From contig NZ_JACIIZ010000014.1 of assembly GCF_014205765.1 (NCBI RefSeq), positions 1-64,000 on the forward strand: 64,000 nt of DNA, given 5' to 3'. The stretch comes from Nitrospirillum iridis. Lineage in GTDB: Bacteria; Pseudomonadota; Alphaproteobacteria; Azospirillales; Azospirillaceae. The notes beneath the pieces were generated by a model. It saw nothing but the letters and a program-made list of their open reading frames with translations, had not been told where the DNA came from and did not search any database. Below are positions 1 through 8,597 of this stretch, piece after piece (within the stretch, counting starts at the first letter, position 1; each line of letters opens with the position of its first letter). Both the position numbers and the translations under genes were made by a program.

Positions 1-189
1 CAGAACTCAGGGATCGCTTCGCCGTCGCGCCGTTCGTTGTCGCCCGCCGCGTCGGTGAACGGGGTTATAGAGAGACCAGCCGGGGCTGTCTACAGCTTTT
101 TTCACCCCGCCCTCACTTTTTTCGAAACGCGGCGTAGCCCCAATCGCCCGCCCGTCGGAAAGCCTGGAAAAGCGCGGGGAAACCGGGGA

Positions 190-618
190 TTAGGCCAGCC
201 CCAATTGCCGCAGCTCCGCCAGGATATGGGGAGGGAGGTCCTGTCCACCACCGCCCGCCTGGTCCAGATCGGGCGGCGCATCCTCCGGCTTCAGATAGCG
301 CCAGCCCTGGAAGGGACGTTTGGGCTCGGGCACCGTCTCCACCAGCTCCGTATCCAGCAGCATGCGGCAAACCTCGTCCCCTTCCGCCGAGCGCATCAGG
401 TCGAACCCGACGAACCGGGCGCGGCAGCACAGCACGCCCTTCACCACCCAATAGAGGGAACCGCCGTCCAGCAGTTCCGCCGTGCGCGTGGGCATGCGGC
501 GGGTATAGGTGGGCACCACCCGGTGGCCGTGCCAATCCATCTGGTTGCGATTGCGCCAGTCGCGCATGTCGGCAAGATCGGGGGCACCCACGGCGAGGCG
601 CAGCATATGTAGGGGCAT
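190..618 (-). CDS. DUF1489 family protein
   Basis: Conserved alphaproteobacterial protein of unknown function, about 142 residues. The sequence reads as the DUF1489 family: N-terminal 'MLRLAVGAPDLADMRDWR', a central 'GSLYWVVKGVLCCRARFVGF' strand region and 'PFQGWRYLKPEDAPPD' near the C-terminus. I chose the ATG at 618; the frame also opens at a TTG at 639, but that would add residues not usual for the family. No strong Shine-Dalgarno is visible. An 8-bp inverted repeat (GTCTCACA/TGTGAGAC, 621-655) sits directly in front of the start. No signal peptide or membrane segment is seen, so it is probably cytosolic. Confidence 0.8.
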   Translation of the reverse strand: MPLHMLRLAVGAPDLADMRDWRNRNQMDWHGHRVVPTYTRRMPTRTAELLDGGSLYWVVKGVLCCRARFVGFDLMRSAEGDEVCRMLLDTELVETVPEPKRPFQGWRYLKPEDAPPDLDQAGGGGQDLPPHILAELRQLGLA

Positions 619-738
619 GGGTCTCACAAACCGGATCAATCAGGGTGTGTGAGACTACGAACTTAAGCCCGGGGGTCAAGGCGCCCGATCACAGCGGTGG
701 GGATAAGCACCGCCGGGAGCCTGACGGGTCTGGTTGAA

Positions 739-1152
739 TCAGGCGGTGGCGGTGGCGTTCAGGGCGCGGCAGCGGGCCTCGAACCCCTCAGAGATGAATT
801 CTGGCCGTTTGAACATGCCCTTCAGCCAAGCGGCCAGCAGGCAGAGTTCCTCCAGCTTCAGCACCTCATCCAGGGTGCCCGGGGGGAAACGGATGGCGAA
901 GCTGTCGGCGACGATCTCGAGCACCTCTTCCACCTGTTCGATGTTCAGCCCGCAATCCGTCTCCAGCACGGCGGTGCGGGTGAGGATCTTCTCATCGACG
1001 CCATAGTCGTCGCGGATAAGCTTCACGATCCAACGGAACAAATGCATCCAGTTGGTGACGCCTTCGATCGACCGGCTCACGGCATCCAGCCCCTCAAGTT
1101 TCAGGCCCCGCGTCAGGGGGTACGCCCACCCCACACGGCTTTCAGCACCCAC
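739..1152 (-). CDS. small acyl-carrier-like protein (unknown function)
   Basis: Hypothetical protein of up to 137 residues. The middle and C-terminal part ('LETDCGLNIEQVEEVLEIVADSFAIRFP...LDEVLKLEELCLLAAWLKG') resembles the helix II/III pattern of acyl carrier proteins, where a D-S-L/V motif starts helix II. Here the position is G-L-N-I, so the phosphopantetheine serine appears absent. The frame opens at GTG 1152, with a purine-rich stretch too close to be an ideal Shine-Dalgarno; GTG 1134 is an alternative. It lies about 100 bp downstream of the K+ channel gene. The family resemblance is my reading of the pattern, not a database result, and no partner enzyme is nearby. Confidence 0.55.
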   Translation of the reverse strand: MGAESRVGWAYPLTRGLKLEGLDAVSRSIEGVTNWMHLFRWIVKLIRDDYGVDEKILTRTAVLETDCGLNIEQVEEVLEIVADSFAIRFPPGTLDEVLKLEELCLLAAWLKGMFKRPEFISEGFEARCRALNATATA

Positions 1153-1254
1153 CCCTACCAGAGAAGCGTTAAGACTTTTTTGACGCCGGCACCAGTCCTG
1201 TTTGAATGGCCATGCGCCCGAACACCGGCGGAAGGCGCCCGAGGTCTTGGCGCT

Positions 1255-2202
1255 TCAATGTTCCGGGGGCCGGCGGGTGCTGGAGTAGCTGAAGATGGCG
1301 TTGAAGCCGAACAGCAGCAGCAGCATGCCCACCACCACCTCCGCCGCCACCACGACGCGGATGAAGCTGCCCACCGGCACGATGTCGCCATAGCCCACGG
1401 TCGACAGGGTGACGACCGAAAAATAGAGGCTTTCGGCGAATCCGATCTTCTGCGGCACGCCGCCAATCATGAACTGGCTGACGGGGGAGAAGCGATCGAC
1501 CACCGTGTAGAGGGCGGCGAAGATGATCACCAGCAGGGAATAGAAGGTGAAGAAGGCGAAGGCCGGCTCCGCCAAACCCGCCACCTGTTCGAAGAACTCC
1601 TCAAACAGCAGGCCCGTCTCCAGCAGGAGCAGCACCACATCGTAGCTGACCAGCAGCACGACGAAGGCGATGAAGCCCATGGCCGCCACGAAAGCGTCGC
1701 GCACCACCGGCAACGGCGTCTGCGGCGTCAGCAGGAAGGTGGCGGCCGCGACCAGCCCCAGCGGCACCACCCAGCCGAAGGCCCGGCCGAACCGGCGCAG
1801 ATCGCGCCGGCGGCGATCCCGCTCCGGCTGGGCTTGGACGATGGCGCGGATACCCGCCCGGCGCATCACCACGCCGCCAAGGAAGGCCGCCAGCGGCAAA
1901 ATGAAGCCGAACCCCAGCAAGGGGGGAGGCAAGTGCGAGAAGTGCGCCTCGACAAAGAACTGGAAGATGATGGCGTAGATGCCAACGAAGTTGGCGAGGC
2001 CGATGGTGAAAAAGCGGCTGCCGGGAAACAGCAGGTGGCAGCTGCCCACCACCACGACCACCGCCCCCAGCAGCACCAGGAAGAGCCCGGGATCGACCCC
2101 CTGGATGGTGAGCGCGATCAGGCTGAGCAGCCCCACCGTCAGGACGATGGACGTGAGCACCGACCGCTTCCGGCGGCGGCGCGAAGCGGCGGGTCCCGTC
2201 AT
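1255..2202 (-). CDS. potassium channel family protein
   Basis: Inner-membrane protein of about 315 residues with several hydrophobic segments. The C-terminal third carries a canonical pore: 'SLYFSVVTLSTVGYGDIVP' (selectivity filter TVGYGD around residues 268-273) followed by the inner helix 'VVVAAEVVVGMLLLLFGFNAIF'. This is the two-TM ion channel (Ion_trans_2) arrangement preceded by extra N-terminal membrane helices. No RCK/TrkA-N regulatory domain follows, so gating is not obvious. The frame extends to 2226, but the ATG at 2202 overlaps the stop of the upstream isomerase gene (TGATG) and is the better start, implying translational coupling. The mapping to K+ rests on the filter motif. Confidence 0.85.
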   Translation of the reverse strand: MTGPAASRRRRKRSVLTSIVLTVGLLSLIALTIQGVDPGLFLVLLGAVVVVVGSCHLLFPGSRFFTIGLANFVGIYAIIFQFFVEAHFSHLPPPLLGFGFILPLAAFLGGVVMRRAGIRAIVQAQPERDRRRRDLRRFGRAFGWVVPLGLVAAATFLLTPQTPLPVVRDAFVAAMGFIAFVVLLVSYDVVLLLLETGLLFEEFFEQVAGLAEPAFAFFTFYSLLVIIFAALYTVVDRFSPVSQFMIGGVPQKIGFAESLYFSVVTLSTVGYGDIVPVGSFIRVVVAAEVVVGMLLLLFGFNAIFSYSSTRRPPEH

Positions 2203-2807
2203 CACCAAGCACCCTGGGCCAGCCAACGCTCCACCTGCACCAGCCGGTCGGCCCCCCAGAACCCCTCCCCGTCCACGAAAACGAAGGGCGAGCCAAAGAC
2301 GCCACGGGCCATGGCGGCGTCGGTCGCCGCCCGCAGCGCGTCCTTCACCGCCGGCTCCTGGACACCGGCCATCAGCGCCTCGGCATCCAGGCCGATGCCG
2401 GCGGCCACATCCGCGACTGTCGCGATCCCCGAAATGTCCCGACCCTCCTGCCAGTGGGCGCGGTAAAGCGCCTTCGCCAAGGCCCGCGCCCTATCGGCGT
2501 CCTCAGTCGCCGCCCAGTAGTAGGCGCGAGACGGCGCGACGGCATTGATCGGCATCACCGCCGGCCAAGTCAACGGCAGCTGGTAATAGCGGGCGGAACG
2601 GAGGACGTCATGGCGCAGATAGTCGCCTTGCAACGGCCGCAGCACGTTGGCCGTGACGCCCGTGTTCTTGAACACCGCCCCCAGCAGGATGGGGTGCCAA
2701 ACCACGGCGCGGCCGTGGCGGGCCGCCAGCTCATCAATCGCCATGGCGGCGAAATAGCCGTAGGGCGAGGCGAAATCGAAATAGAAATCCAAGGGCTGCG
2801 CTGCCAT
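2202..2807 (-). CDS. 2-hydroxychromene-2-carboxylate isomerase family protein (DsbA fold)
   Basis: About 201 residues, the usual size for the HCCA isomerase/GST-kappa branch of the DsbA superfamily. The N-terminus 'LDFYFDFASPYGYFAA' has the family's S-P-Y motif in place of the CXXC of true DsbA, and the C-terminal 'GVFGSPFVFVDGEGFWGADRL' is the typical cis-Pro and active-site end. In known members the enzyme uses glutathione to isomerise 2-hydroxychromene-2-carboxylate in naphthalene breakdown; no such pathway lies here, so the physiological substrate is open. ATG 2807 is preceded by GAGGGGAGGG. The stop overlaps the K+ channel start. Confidence 0.85.
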   Translation of the reverse strand: MAAQPLDFYFDFASPYGYFAAMAIDELAARHGRAVVWHPILLGAVFKNTGVTANVLRPLQGDYLRHDVLRSARYYQLPLTWPAVMPINAVAPSRAYYWAATEDADRARALAKALYRAHWQEGRDISGIATVADVAAGIGLDAEALMAGVQEPAVKDALRAATDAAMARGVFGSPFVFVDGEGFWGADRLVQVERWLAQGAW

Positions 2808-2915
2808 CACGGGGGCCCTCCCCTCTTGTCATTCGGGCGGCCGCACCCGCTGGCACGGCCGCCCGCCAGTATGCCCACTCGCCGGACCAGGTCCAGCGGA
2901 TGCGCGTGATAAAAA

Positions 2916-3078
2916 CGGCATTTGATCGTGACCGCTCAAACGCCCCCTCAATCGCCGGGCGCCGCCATCCGGCGGCTGGGCTGATCCTCGATTTCCAGTC
3001 CGCCTTCGGCTCCCCGGAAATCTCCGGCGCCCGCAGTCGCGGGCTACAGCGGCACGAGTCAGACTCTCGTGCTGCTGG
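2916..3078 (+). repeat. 163-bp structured intergenic repeat, copy A
   Basis: Ungapped match to the reverse complement of 25764-25926: I count 13 differences over 163 positions. It lies between the isomerase start and the thiolase stop, ending 2 bp from the thiolase stop codon. It contains three stem-loops: GCCGCC-atcc-GGCGGC, GCCCGC-agtc-GCGGGC, and a 12-bp terminal hairpin (arms 3047-3058 and 3066-3077, one G.U pair, 7-nt loop). GATTTCC and GGAAATC can also pair across a 19-nt interval. No reading frame is conserved. No terminal direct repeats or transposase are seen. It is best described as a dispersed, probably non-autonomous intergenic element. Confidence 0.85.
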
Positions 3079-3080
3079 TA

Positions 3081-4268
3081 TCAGTTCAAACGTTCAACGG
3101 CCATGGCCGTGGCTTCGCCGCCACCGATGCACAAGCTGGCCACGCCGCGGCTCAGGTCATAGCGCCGCAGGGCCGCCAGCAGGGTCACCAGGATGCGGGC
3201 GCCCGAGGCGCCGATGGGATGACCCAGGGCGCAGGCGCCGCCATGGACGTTGACCTTGTCATGGGGAATGTCGAAGTCCCGCATCGCCGCCATGGGCACC
3301 ACGGCGAAGGCCTCGTTGATCTCGAACAGGTCGACATCGCGGGCGGACCAGCCGGTCTTGGCGAACAGGGTCTCGATGGCGCCGATGGGGGCGGTGGTGA
3401 ACCAGTTGGGCGCGCGGGCGTGGCTGGCATGGCCGACGATGCGGGCCAAGGGCGTCAACCCCCGTCGCTCCGCCACGCTGGCGCGGGTCAGCACCAGGGC
3501 GGCGGCCCCGTCGCTGATGGAGGCGCTGCTGGCCGCCGTGACCGTGCCGTCCTTGCGGAACGGCGTCTTCAGGGTCGGGATCTTCTCCGGCTTGCCCTTC
3601 AGCGGCTGTTCATCGCGGGCGATGACGACATCGCCGCCCTTGCCCTTGACCGACACGCCCACCGTCTCGCCATCAAACCAGCCGCCTTCCACCGCGGCCT
3701 TGGCCCGGCGCAGGCTTTCGATGGCGTAGGCGTCCTGCATCTCGCGGGTGAACTGGTAATGGCTGGCCGTGTCCTCGGCGAAGGTGCCCATGGCGCGGCC
3801 CCGGTCATAGGCGTCCTCCAGCCCGTCCAGCGCCATATGGTCGTAGATGGTGGCGTGGCCGTAGCGATAGCCGCCCCGCGCCCGGTCCAGCAGGTAGGGG
3901 GCGTTGGACATGCTCTCCATGCCGCCGGCCAGCGCCACGTCGACGCTGCCCGCCACCAGCAGGTCGTGCGCCACCATGACGGCCTTCATGCCGCTACCGC
4001 ACATCTTGTTCAGCGTGCTGCAGGGCACCGACTGGGGCAGGCCGGCGGCCAACGCCGCCTGGCGACCCGGCGCCTGGCCCTGGCCGGCCTGCAGCACGCA
4101 GCCCATCACCACCTCATCCACGGCGTCGGGCGCCAGACCGGCGCGCTCCACCGCCGCCTTCACGGCGGCGGCGCCCAGCTGGGCCGCGGGCAGGCTGGAC
4201 AGGTCGCCCATCATGCCGCCCATGGCGGTGCGGGCGGCGCTGACGATGACAATCGGATCAGTGCTCAT
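3081..4268 (-). CDS. acetyl-CoA acetyltransferase (thiolase)
   Basis: Degradative or biosynthetic thiolase of about 395 residues, condensing or cleaving acyl-CoA with acetyl-CoA. The acyl-accepting cysteine is in 'NKMCGSGMKA' (C90). The C-terminal catalytic histidine is in 'NVHGGACALGHPIGASGAR' and the second cysteine in 'ASLCIGGGEATA'. The frame extends to 4307, but ATG 4268 follows GGGAGAG and starts the usual 'MSTDPIVIVSAARTAMG'. The start lies inside the last codons of the upstream tetR gene (stop at 4258), so the two form one operon. Substrate chain length cannot be told from sequence; PHB/acetoacetyl-CoA synthesis or fatty-acid oxidation are both possible. Confidence 0.92.
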   Translation of the reverse strand: MSTDPIVIVSAARTAMGGMMGDLSSLPAAQLGAAAVKAAVERAGLAPDAVDEVVMGCVLQAGQGQAPGRQAALAAGLPQSVPCSTLNKMCGSGMKAVMVAHDLLVAGSVDVALAGGMESMSNAPYLLDRARGGYRYGHATIYDHMALDGLEDAYDRGRAMGTFAEDTASHYQFTREMQDAYAIESLRRAKAAVEGGWFDGETVGVSVKGKGGDVVIARDEQPLKGKPEKIPTLKTPFRKDGTVTAASSASISDGAAALVLTRASVAERRGLTPLARIVGHASHARAPNWFTTAPIGAIETLFAKTGWSARDVDLFEINEAFAVVPMAAMRDFDIPHDKVNVHGGACALGHPIGASGARILVTLLAALRRYDLSRGVASLCIGGGEATAMAVERLN

Positions 4269-4884
4269 GGCTTGTCTCTCCCGTTTGATTGTGTGTGCCT
4301 TGGGCATCCGTCACCTGGGCGCGCCAAGCGCGACGGACGAAATCCAGCCCCTCCGGCTCGCCCAGCAGCCGGCAGGTCATGGTCTGGGCGAAGGCGATGC
4401 CCACCATCTGAAAGGCGAACAGGGTGCAATCCAGGTCCGGGCGGAAATGCCCCGCCGCCACCGCCATGCCGGCACCCTGCTGGATGAAGGCGCGCAGGCG
4501 GCGCTGGGCCGCCGCGATCTCATCCCGCAAAGGCCCCGGCCGGTCGTCCAATTCCAGGCTGGCCGCCTGGATGGGACAGCCACCGGGAAAGGGCGGCGAC
4601 CGGTTCCACGCCCACCAGCCCTCGGCGAAGGCCTCCAGCCGCGGCAGGCCACGCGGCAGGTCCAGCACCGGCCGGATGACGTGGGCGGTAAAGGAGGCCT
4701 GGGCCTCCTGCAGCGCCGCGACCTGCAACTGTTCCTTGGAGCCGAAATGGGCGAACAGCCCGCTTTTCGACAGGCCGGTACGCTCCGCCAACAGGCCGAT
4801 GGTCAGGCCCGACAGGCCATCCGTGCTCATGAGGCTCAAGGCCTCATCCAGGATGGCGGCGCGTGTGCGTACACCCTTGCTCAT
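4258..4884 (-). CDS. TetR/AcrR family transcriptional regulator
   Basis: About 208 residues. The N-terminal TetR_N domain has the helix-turn-helix 'TIGLLAERTGLSKSGLFAHFGSKEQL' near residues 27-52, followed by an all-helical ligand domain. The frame could extend to 4974, but 'MSKGVRTRAAIL' at 4884 is the natural TetR start and lies directly behind a strong promoter. The gene is first in an operon with thiolase (11-bp overlap), so the thiolase is its most likely target besides itself. An ACGATCGT palindrome sits between its own -35 and -10 boxes, suggesting autorepression. The effector is unknown; an acyl-CoA or fatty acid would fit the neighbour. Confidence 0.9.
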   Translation of the reverse strand: MSKGVRTRAAILDEALSLMSTDGLSGLTIGLLAERTGLSKSGLFAHFGSKEQLQVAALQEAQASFTAHVIRPVLDLPRGLPRLEAFAEGWWAWNRSPPFPGGCPIQAASLELDDRPGPLRDEIAAAQRRLRAFIQQGAGMAVAAGHFRPDLDCTLFAFQMVGIAFAQTMTCRLLGEPEGLDFVRRAWRAQVTDAQGTHNQTGETSHEH

Positions 4885-4893
4885 GGCGGCAGA

Positions 4894-4922
4894 AAATAAA
4901 CGAACGATCGTGCTATTGTCAA
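4894..4922 (-). promoter_or_regulatory. tetR-thiolase promoter with embedded operator
   Basis: On the minus strand TTGACA (4922-4917) and TTATTT (4899-4894) are separated by exactly 17 bp. The spacer contains the perfect 8-bp palindrome ACGATCGT (4904-4911). A -10 box ending at 4894 puts the expected transcript start within a few bases of the ATG at 4884, with no room for a Shine-Dalgarno, so the tetR message may be leaderless. Confidence 0.7.
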
Positions 4923-4946
4923 GACGGCGGCAGAGGGCGCAAAGCG

Positions 4947-4982
4947 AAAGGCCCGCCCCGGATCGCTCCGGCACGGGCCTTT
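4947..4982 (-). terminator. hairpin downstream of malic enzyme gene
   Basis: Nine-bp stem AAAGGCCCG/CGGGCCTTT with an inner CCGGA/TCCGG stem, 35 bp beyond the malic enzyme stop and before the tetR promoter. The T-tract is short on the minus strand, so termination strength is uncertain. Confidence 0.6.
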
Positions 4983-5016
4983 CTTAAAACCTTACGGGGA
5001 CGACAGGAGACCTGCC

Positions 5017-7302
5017 CTATACCCCTTCCCCCGCCTCATGCATCTGGGCATCGACCACGGCCAAGGCCGACATGTTGACGATGCCGCGCACGGTGACCGA
5101 GGGGGTGAGGATGTGGGCCGGCTGGGCGGCACCCAGCAGCACCGGCCCCACCGGCTGCCCTTCACCCAAGGTCTTCAGCAGGTTGAAGGCGATGTTGGCC
5201 GCGTCGCGGCTGGGCATGATCAGCAGGTTGGCCGTGCCCTTCAGGCGGCTGTTGGGGAACACCCGCTGGCGGATGTCCTCGGAGATGGCGCTGTCGGCGT
5301 GCATCTCGCCCTCCACCTCCAGCGTCGGGCACTGCGCCTCGATCTTGGCCAGCGCCGCGCGCATGGTCAGGGCCGAGGCATCGCCATGGCTGCCGAAGTT
5401 GGAGTGGGACAACAGCGCCACCTTGGGCACGACGCCGAACCGCCGCACCTCTTCCGCCGCCAGCGCCGTCATGGCGGCGATCTGGTCCGCCGTCGGCTCC
5501 GGCGTGACATAGGCGTCGGCCAGGAAGAAGGTGCCCTTGGGCAGGATCAGCACCGACAGCGCCGCCGGGATCGTCGTCCCCGGCTTCAGGCCGATGACAT
5601 CCAGGACATGCTTCAGATGCCAGTCATAGAGGCCGACGGTGCCGGCGATCATGGCGTCGGCGTCGCCCTTGCTGACCATCATCGAGCCGATGACGGTGGT
5701 GTTGTTGCGCACCACCTGGCGGGCGCGGTCGGGGCTGACGCCCCGGCGCTCCATGACCGCGTGATAGCTTTGCCAATAGTCGGCGTAGCGGGGATCGTTC
5801 TGCGGATCGACCAGTTCGACGTCGCGGTCCAACTGAAGGCGCAGGCCCAGCTTCTCGATGCGCCGTGCCACCACGTCACGCCGGCCGATGAGGATGGGCC
5901 GGGCCAGGCCATCATCCACGACGAACTGCACGGCGCGCAGCACCCGCTCCTCCTCGCCCTCGCAATAGACCAGGCGCTTGGGCGCCTGCTTGGCGCGGGA
6001 GAACACCGGCTTCATCAGCAGGCCGGAGCGGAACACGAACTGCGACAGCCGCTCGCGATAGGCGTCGAAATCGGTGATGGGCCGCGTGGCCACGCCGCTG
6101 TCCATGGCGGCCTTGGCGACGGCCGGCGCGATCTCCAGGATCAGGCGGGGATCGAACGGCTTGGGAATGATGTTGTCGGGGCCGAAGCCCGCCGACTGGT
6201 CGCCATAGGCCGCGGCCACCACGTCATGCTGTTCCGCCATGGCCAGGTTGGCGATGGCCTTCACCGCGGCGATCTTCATCGCCTCGTTGATCTGGGTGGC
6301 GCCCACATCCAGGGCGCCGCGGAAGATGAAGGGGAAGCAGAGGACGTTGTTGACCTGGTTGGGATAGTCGGAGCGGCCGGTGGCGATGATGGCGTCGGGC
6401 TGCGCCGCCCGCGCCTCCTCCGGCATGATCTCCGGCGTCGGGTTGGCCAGCGCCAGGATGACGGGTTGGCCCGCCATCTTCGACACCATGGGCTTGGTCA
6501 GCACGCGCGGGGCGGAAAGGCCCAGGAAGATGTCGGCCCCCTCGATGATGTCGTCCAGCGTGCGGGCGTTGGTCTTCTTGGCGTAGCGGGCCTTGCGCGG
6601 ATCCATCAGCTCGGTGCGGCCGTCATAGACCACACCCTTGATGTCGCTGACCCAGATGTTGTCGACCGGCATGCCCATGTCGACCAGCAGGTCCAGGCAG
6701 GCCAGCGCCGCGGCACCGGCGCCGCTGGCCACCAGCTTGACCTCGTCGATCTTGCGGTTGCGCAGCTTCAGGGCATTGGTGATGGCGGCGGCGACGATGA
6801 TGGCGGTGCCGTGCTGATCGTCATGGAAGACCGGGATCTTCATGCGCTCGCGCAGCTTGCTTTCCACGTAGAAGCATTCCGGCGCCTTGATGTCCTCAAG
6901 GTTGATACCGCCGAAAGTGGGCTCCAGCGCCGCGATGATGTCGACCAGCTTGTCGGGGTCCTTCTCATCGATCTCGATGTCGAAGACGTCGATGCCGGCG
7001 AACTTCTTGAACAGGACGCCCTTGCCCTCCATCACCGGCTTGGCCGCCAGGGGGCCGATGTCGCCCAGGCCCAGCACGGCGGTGCCATTGGTGATGACGG
7101 CGACCAGGTTGCCGCGCGAGGTCATCTGGCTGGCCTCCGCCGGGTCGGCCACGATCGCCTCGCAGGCGAAAGCCACGCCGGGGGAATAGGCCAAGGCCAG
7201 ATCGCGCTGGGTCGCCAATGGCTTGGTCGCCTGGACGGCGATCTTACCCGGCGTCGGCAGCCGGTGATAATCAAGGGCGGCTTCGCGGAACTCGTCGGAC
7301 AT
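5017..7302 (-). CDS. maeB: NADP-dependent malic enzyme with phosphotransacetylase-like domain
   Basis: A 761-residue protein, the size of the MaeB-type hybrid malic enzyme that decarboxylates malate to pyruvate with NADP+. Residues about 1-420 are the malic enzyme part: '[16 protein letters not shown]', '[23 protein letters not shown]', '[17 protein letters not shown]', and the nucleotide site '[18 protein letters not shown]'. Residues about 430-760 are a phosphate acetyl/butyryltransferase-like domain ('[26 protein letters not shown]', '[18 protein letters not shown]'), which in characterised homologues is regulatory and binds acetyl-CoA rather than being catalytic. It stands alone, followed by a hairpin. 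Confidence 0.95.
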   Translation of the reverse strand: MSDEFREAALDYHRLPTPGKIAVQATKPLATQRDLALAYSPGVAFACEAIVADPAEASQMTSRGNLVAVITNGTAVLGLGDIGPLAAKPVMEGKGVLFKKFAGIDVFDIEIDEKDPDKLVDIIAALEPTFGGINLEDIKAPECFYVESKLRERMKIPVFHDDQHGTAIIVAAAITNALKLRNRKIDEVKLVASGAGAAALACLDLLVDMGMPVDNIWVSDIKGVVYDGRTELMDPRKARYAKKTNARTLDDIIEGADIFLGLSAPRVLTKPMVSKMAGQPVILALANPTPEIMPEEARAAQPDAIIATGRSDYPNQVNNVLCFPFIFRGALDVGATQINEAMKIAAVKAIANLAMAEQHDVVAAAYGDQSAGFGPDNIIPKPFDPRLILEIAPAVAKAAMDSGVATRPITDFDAYRERLSQFVFRSGLLMKPVFSRAKQAPKRLVYCEGEEERVLRAVQFVVDDGLARPILIGRRDVVARRIEKLGLRLQLDRDVELVDPQNDPRYADYWQSYHAVMERRGVSPDRARQVVRNNTTVIGSMMVSKGDADAMIAGTVGLYDWHLKHVLDVIGLKPGTTIPAALSVLILPKGTFFLADAYVTPEPTADQIAAMTALAAEEVRRFGVVPKVALLSHSNFGSHGDASALTMRAALAKIEAQCPTLEVEGEMHADSAISEDIRQRVFPNSRLKGTANLLIMPSRDAANIAFNLLKTLGEGQPVGPVLLGAAQPAHILTPSVTVRGIVNMSALAVVDAQMHEAGEGV

Positions 7303-7510
7303 GGGGCCGGTCTCTTCTGCGGGGGACTGGAACGGCGAACGGCTTAAAGGCGCCAGCGTTCAGACCGCCGCCACAACCGTTCAGGTCTCTTCCTGCTTAG
7401 GCCCCAGCCCCCGGCGTTGTCCAGAGGCGATGGGCAATCAGGTGCCATTCGGCGCCGGCGCGCCAGGCAGCCATGCGTTTGGCCGGGCAAAACCCCCGCC
7501 CGGAAACGCG

Positions 7511-7538
7511 AAAGGCCGAACCAAACGGTCCGGCCTTT
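7511..7538 (-). terminator. hairpin following tRNA-Leu
   Basis: AAAGGCCG/CGGCCTTT inverted repeat nine bases beyond the encoded CCA of tRNA-Leu on the minus strand. Its position makes it the likely tRNA terminator; there is no long T-run. Confidence 0.6.
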
Positions 7539-7546
7539 CAGGTGAA

Positions 7547-7631
7547 TGGTGCGGTCAAGAAGACTCGAACTTCCACGGGTTGCCCCACAGCGACCTCAAC
7601 GCTGCGCGTCTACCAATTCCGCCATGACCGC
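7547..7631 (-). tRNA. tRNA-Leu (anticodon GAG)
   Basis: Minus-strand sequence folds as a class II tRNA with acceptor GCGGTCA/TGACCGC, A discriminator and encoded CCA. The D arm contains 'TGGTAGACGC', and the anticodon stem CAGCG/CGCTG encloses loop TTGAGGT with anticodon GAG. There is a long variable arm and a T loop 'GTTCGAGTC'. The long variable arm and anticodon identify leucine (CUC/CUU codons). Length is 85 nt including CCA. Confidence 0.95.
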
Positions 7632-7808
7632 ATCATGTCTGGAAATCATCGGCAAAGGCTTGCCAACGGGTGACCGGGGGAATAGCAAATCGCCGATCCC
7701 ATAGCAAGCCCCCGTGTGGCCCCTTTGGGATCAGAGCACCATATAACGGTCGGGTCATGAGTTTGTTGAGACCCGAACCGCCTTCGCACGACAGGTAAGC
7801 CGCCGCCC

Positions 7809-8561
7809 ATGTCCCAGAACCCACCGGATTCGTCCGCCGTCTTCGCCCGCGCGCCCGCTGACCCCGCCCCCGCTAAGCCCGCTGCCGGCGGCCCCGAGTG
7901 GCGGTTCAGCGACCAGCCCGTGCCCTATCCCGAGGCCGTGGCCGCCATGGAGGAGCGGGTGGCCGCCATCCGCGCCGGCCAAGCCCCGGAACTGGTGTGG
8001 CTGCTGGAGCATCCGCCGCTCTACACCGCCGGCACCAGCGCCAAGGACGAGGACCTGCTGGACCACGGCCGCTTCCCCGTGTTCCAGACCGGGCGCGGCG
8101 GCCAGTTCACCTATCACGGCCCCGGCCAGCGCGTGGCCTACGTCATGCTGGATCTGATGAAGCGGGGCCCCGACGTCCACGCCTATGTCACCAACCTGGA
8201 GGAGTGGATCATCCGCACGCTGGCCCTGTTCAACATCAAGGGGGAGCGGCGCTGCGGGCGGGTGGGCATCTGGGTCGACAAGCAGCCCTATGGCGGCCTG
8301 CCCGGCCAGGAGGACAAGATCGGCGCCATCGGCGTGCGGGTGCGCCGGGGCGTCACCTTCCACGGCATCTCCCTGAACGTCGACCCGGACCTCAGCCATT
8401 TCACCGGCATCGTCCCCTGCGGCATCACGCAATACGGCGTCACCTCCATGCATGCGCTGGGTCACCTGGCCAGCCTGCATGAGGTCGACGCGGCCTTGCG
8501 CGACGCCTGGGACGGCGTGTTCGAGGCCCCCGCCACCATGCCGCAGACCTGCGCCCGTTAG
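7809..8561 (+). CDS. lipB: lipoyl(octanoyl) transferase
   Basis: Transfers octanoate from octanoyl-ACP to the lipoyl domains of 2-oxoacid dehydrogenases and GcvH, the first step of lipoate synthesis. The 250-residue protein has the LipB signatures '[20 protein letters not shown]', '[21 protein letters not shown]', '[23 protein letters not shown]' and the catalytic cysteine in '[15 protein letters not shown]'. The N-terminal 30 residues are Ala/Pro-rich and divergent. ATG 7809 has AGGTAAG upstream. lipA is not adjacent. The gene is divergent from tRNA-Leu and convergent with mscL. Confidence 0.95.
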   Translation: MSQNPPDSSAVFARAPADPAPAKPAAGGPEWRFSDQPVPYPEAVAAMEERVAAIRAGQAPELVWLLEHPPLYTAGTSAKDEDLLDHGRFPVFQTGRGGQFTYHGPGQRVAYVMLDLMKRGPDVHAYVTNLEEWIIRTLALFNIKGERRCGRVGIWVDKQPYGGLPGQEDKIGAIGVRVRRGVTFHGISLNVDPDLSHFTGIVPCGITQYGVTSMHALGHLASLHEVDAALRDAWDGVFEAPATMPQTCAR

Positions 8562-8597
8562 AGTGCTTCTCCCGTCGCGCGATCTGCTTGAGCCGCG

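Noticed and set aside
1-189. Short open reading toward the left edge on the minus strand and a plus-strand frame from 37
   Set aside because: The minus-strand stretch (about 3-57) has no start codon before an upstream stop, and the plus frame is antisense to the DUF1489 gene. I see nothing definable in 1-189.
697-2466. Plus-strand open frame of about 590 codons across three minus-strand genes
   Set aside because: It runs through coupled, recognisable genes (K+ channel, isomerase) and encodes only Gln/His/Arg-rich sequence.
2916-3078. Repeat copy A as merely the thiolase terminator
   Set aside because: Copy B has the opposite orientation to its upstream gene, and neither hairpin is followed by a T-run.
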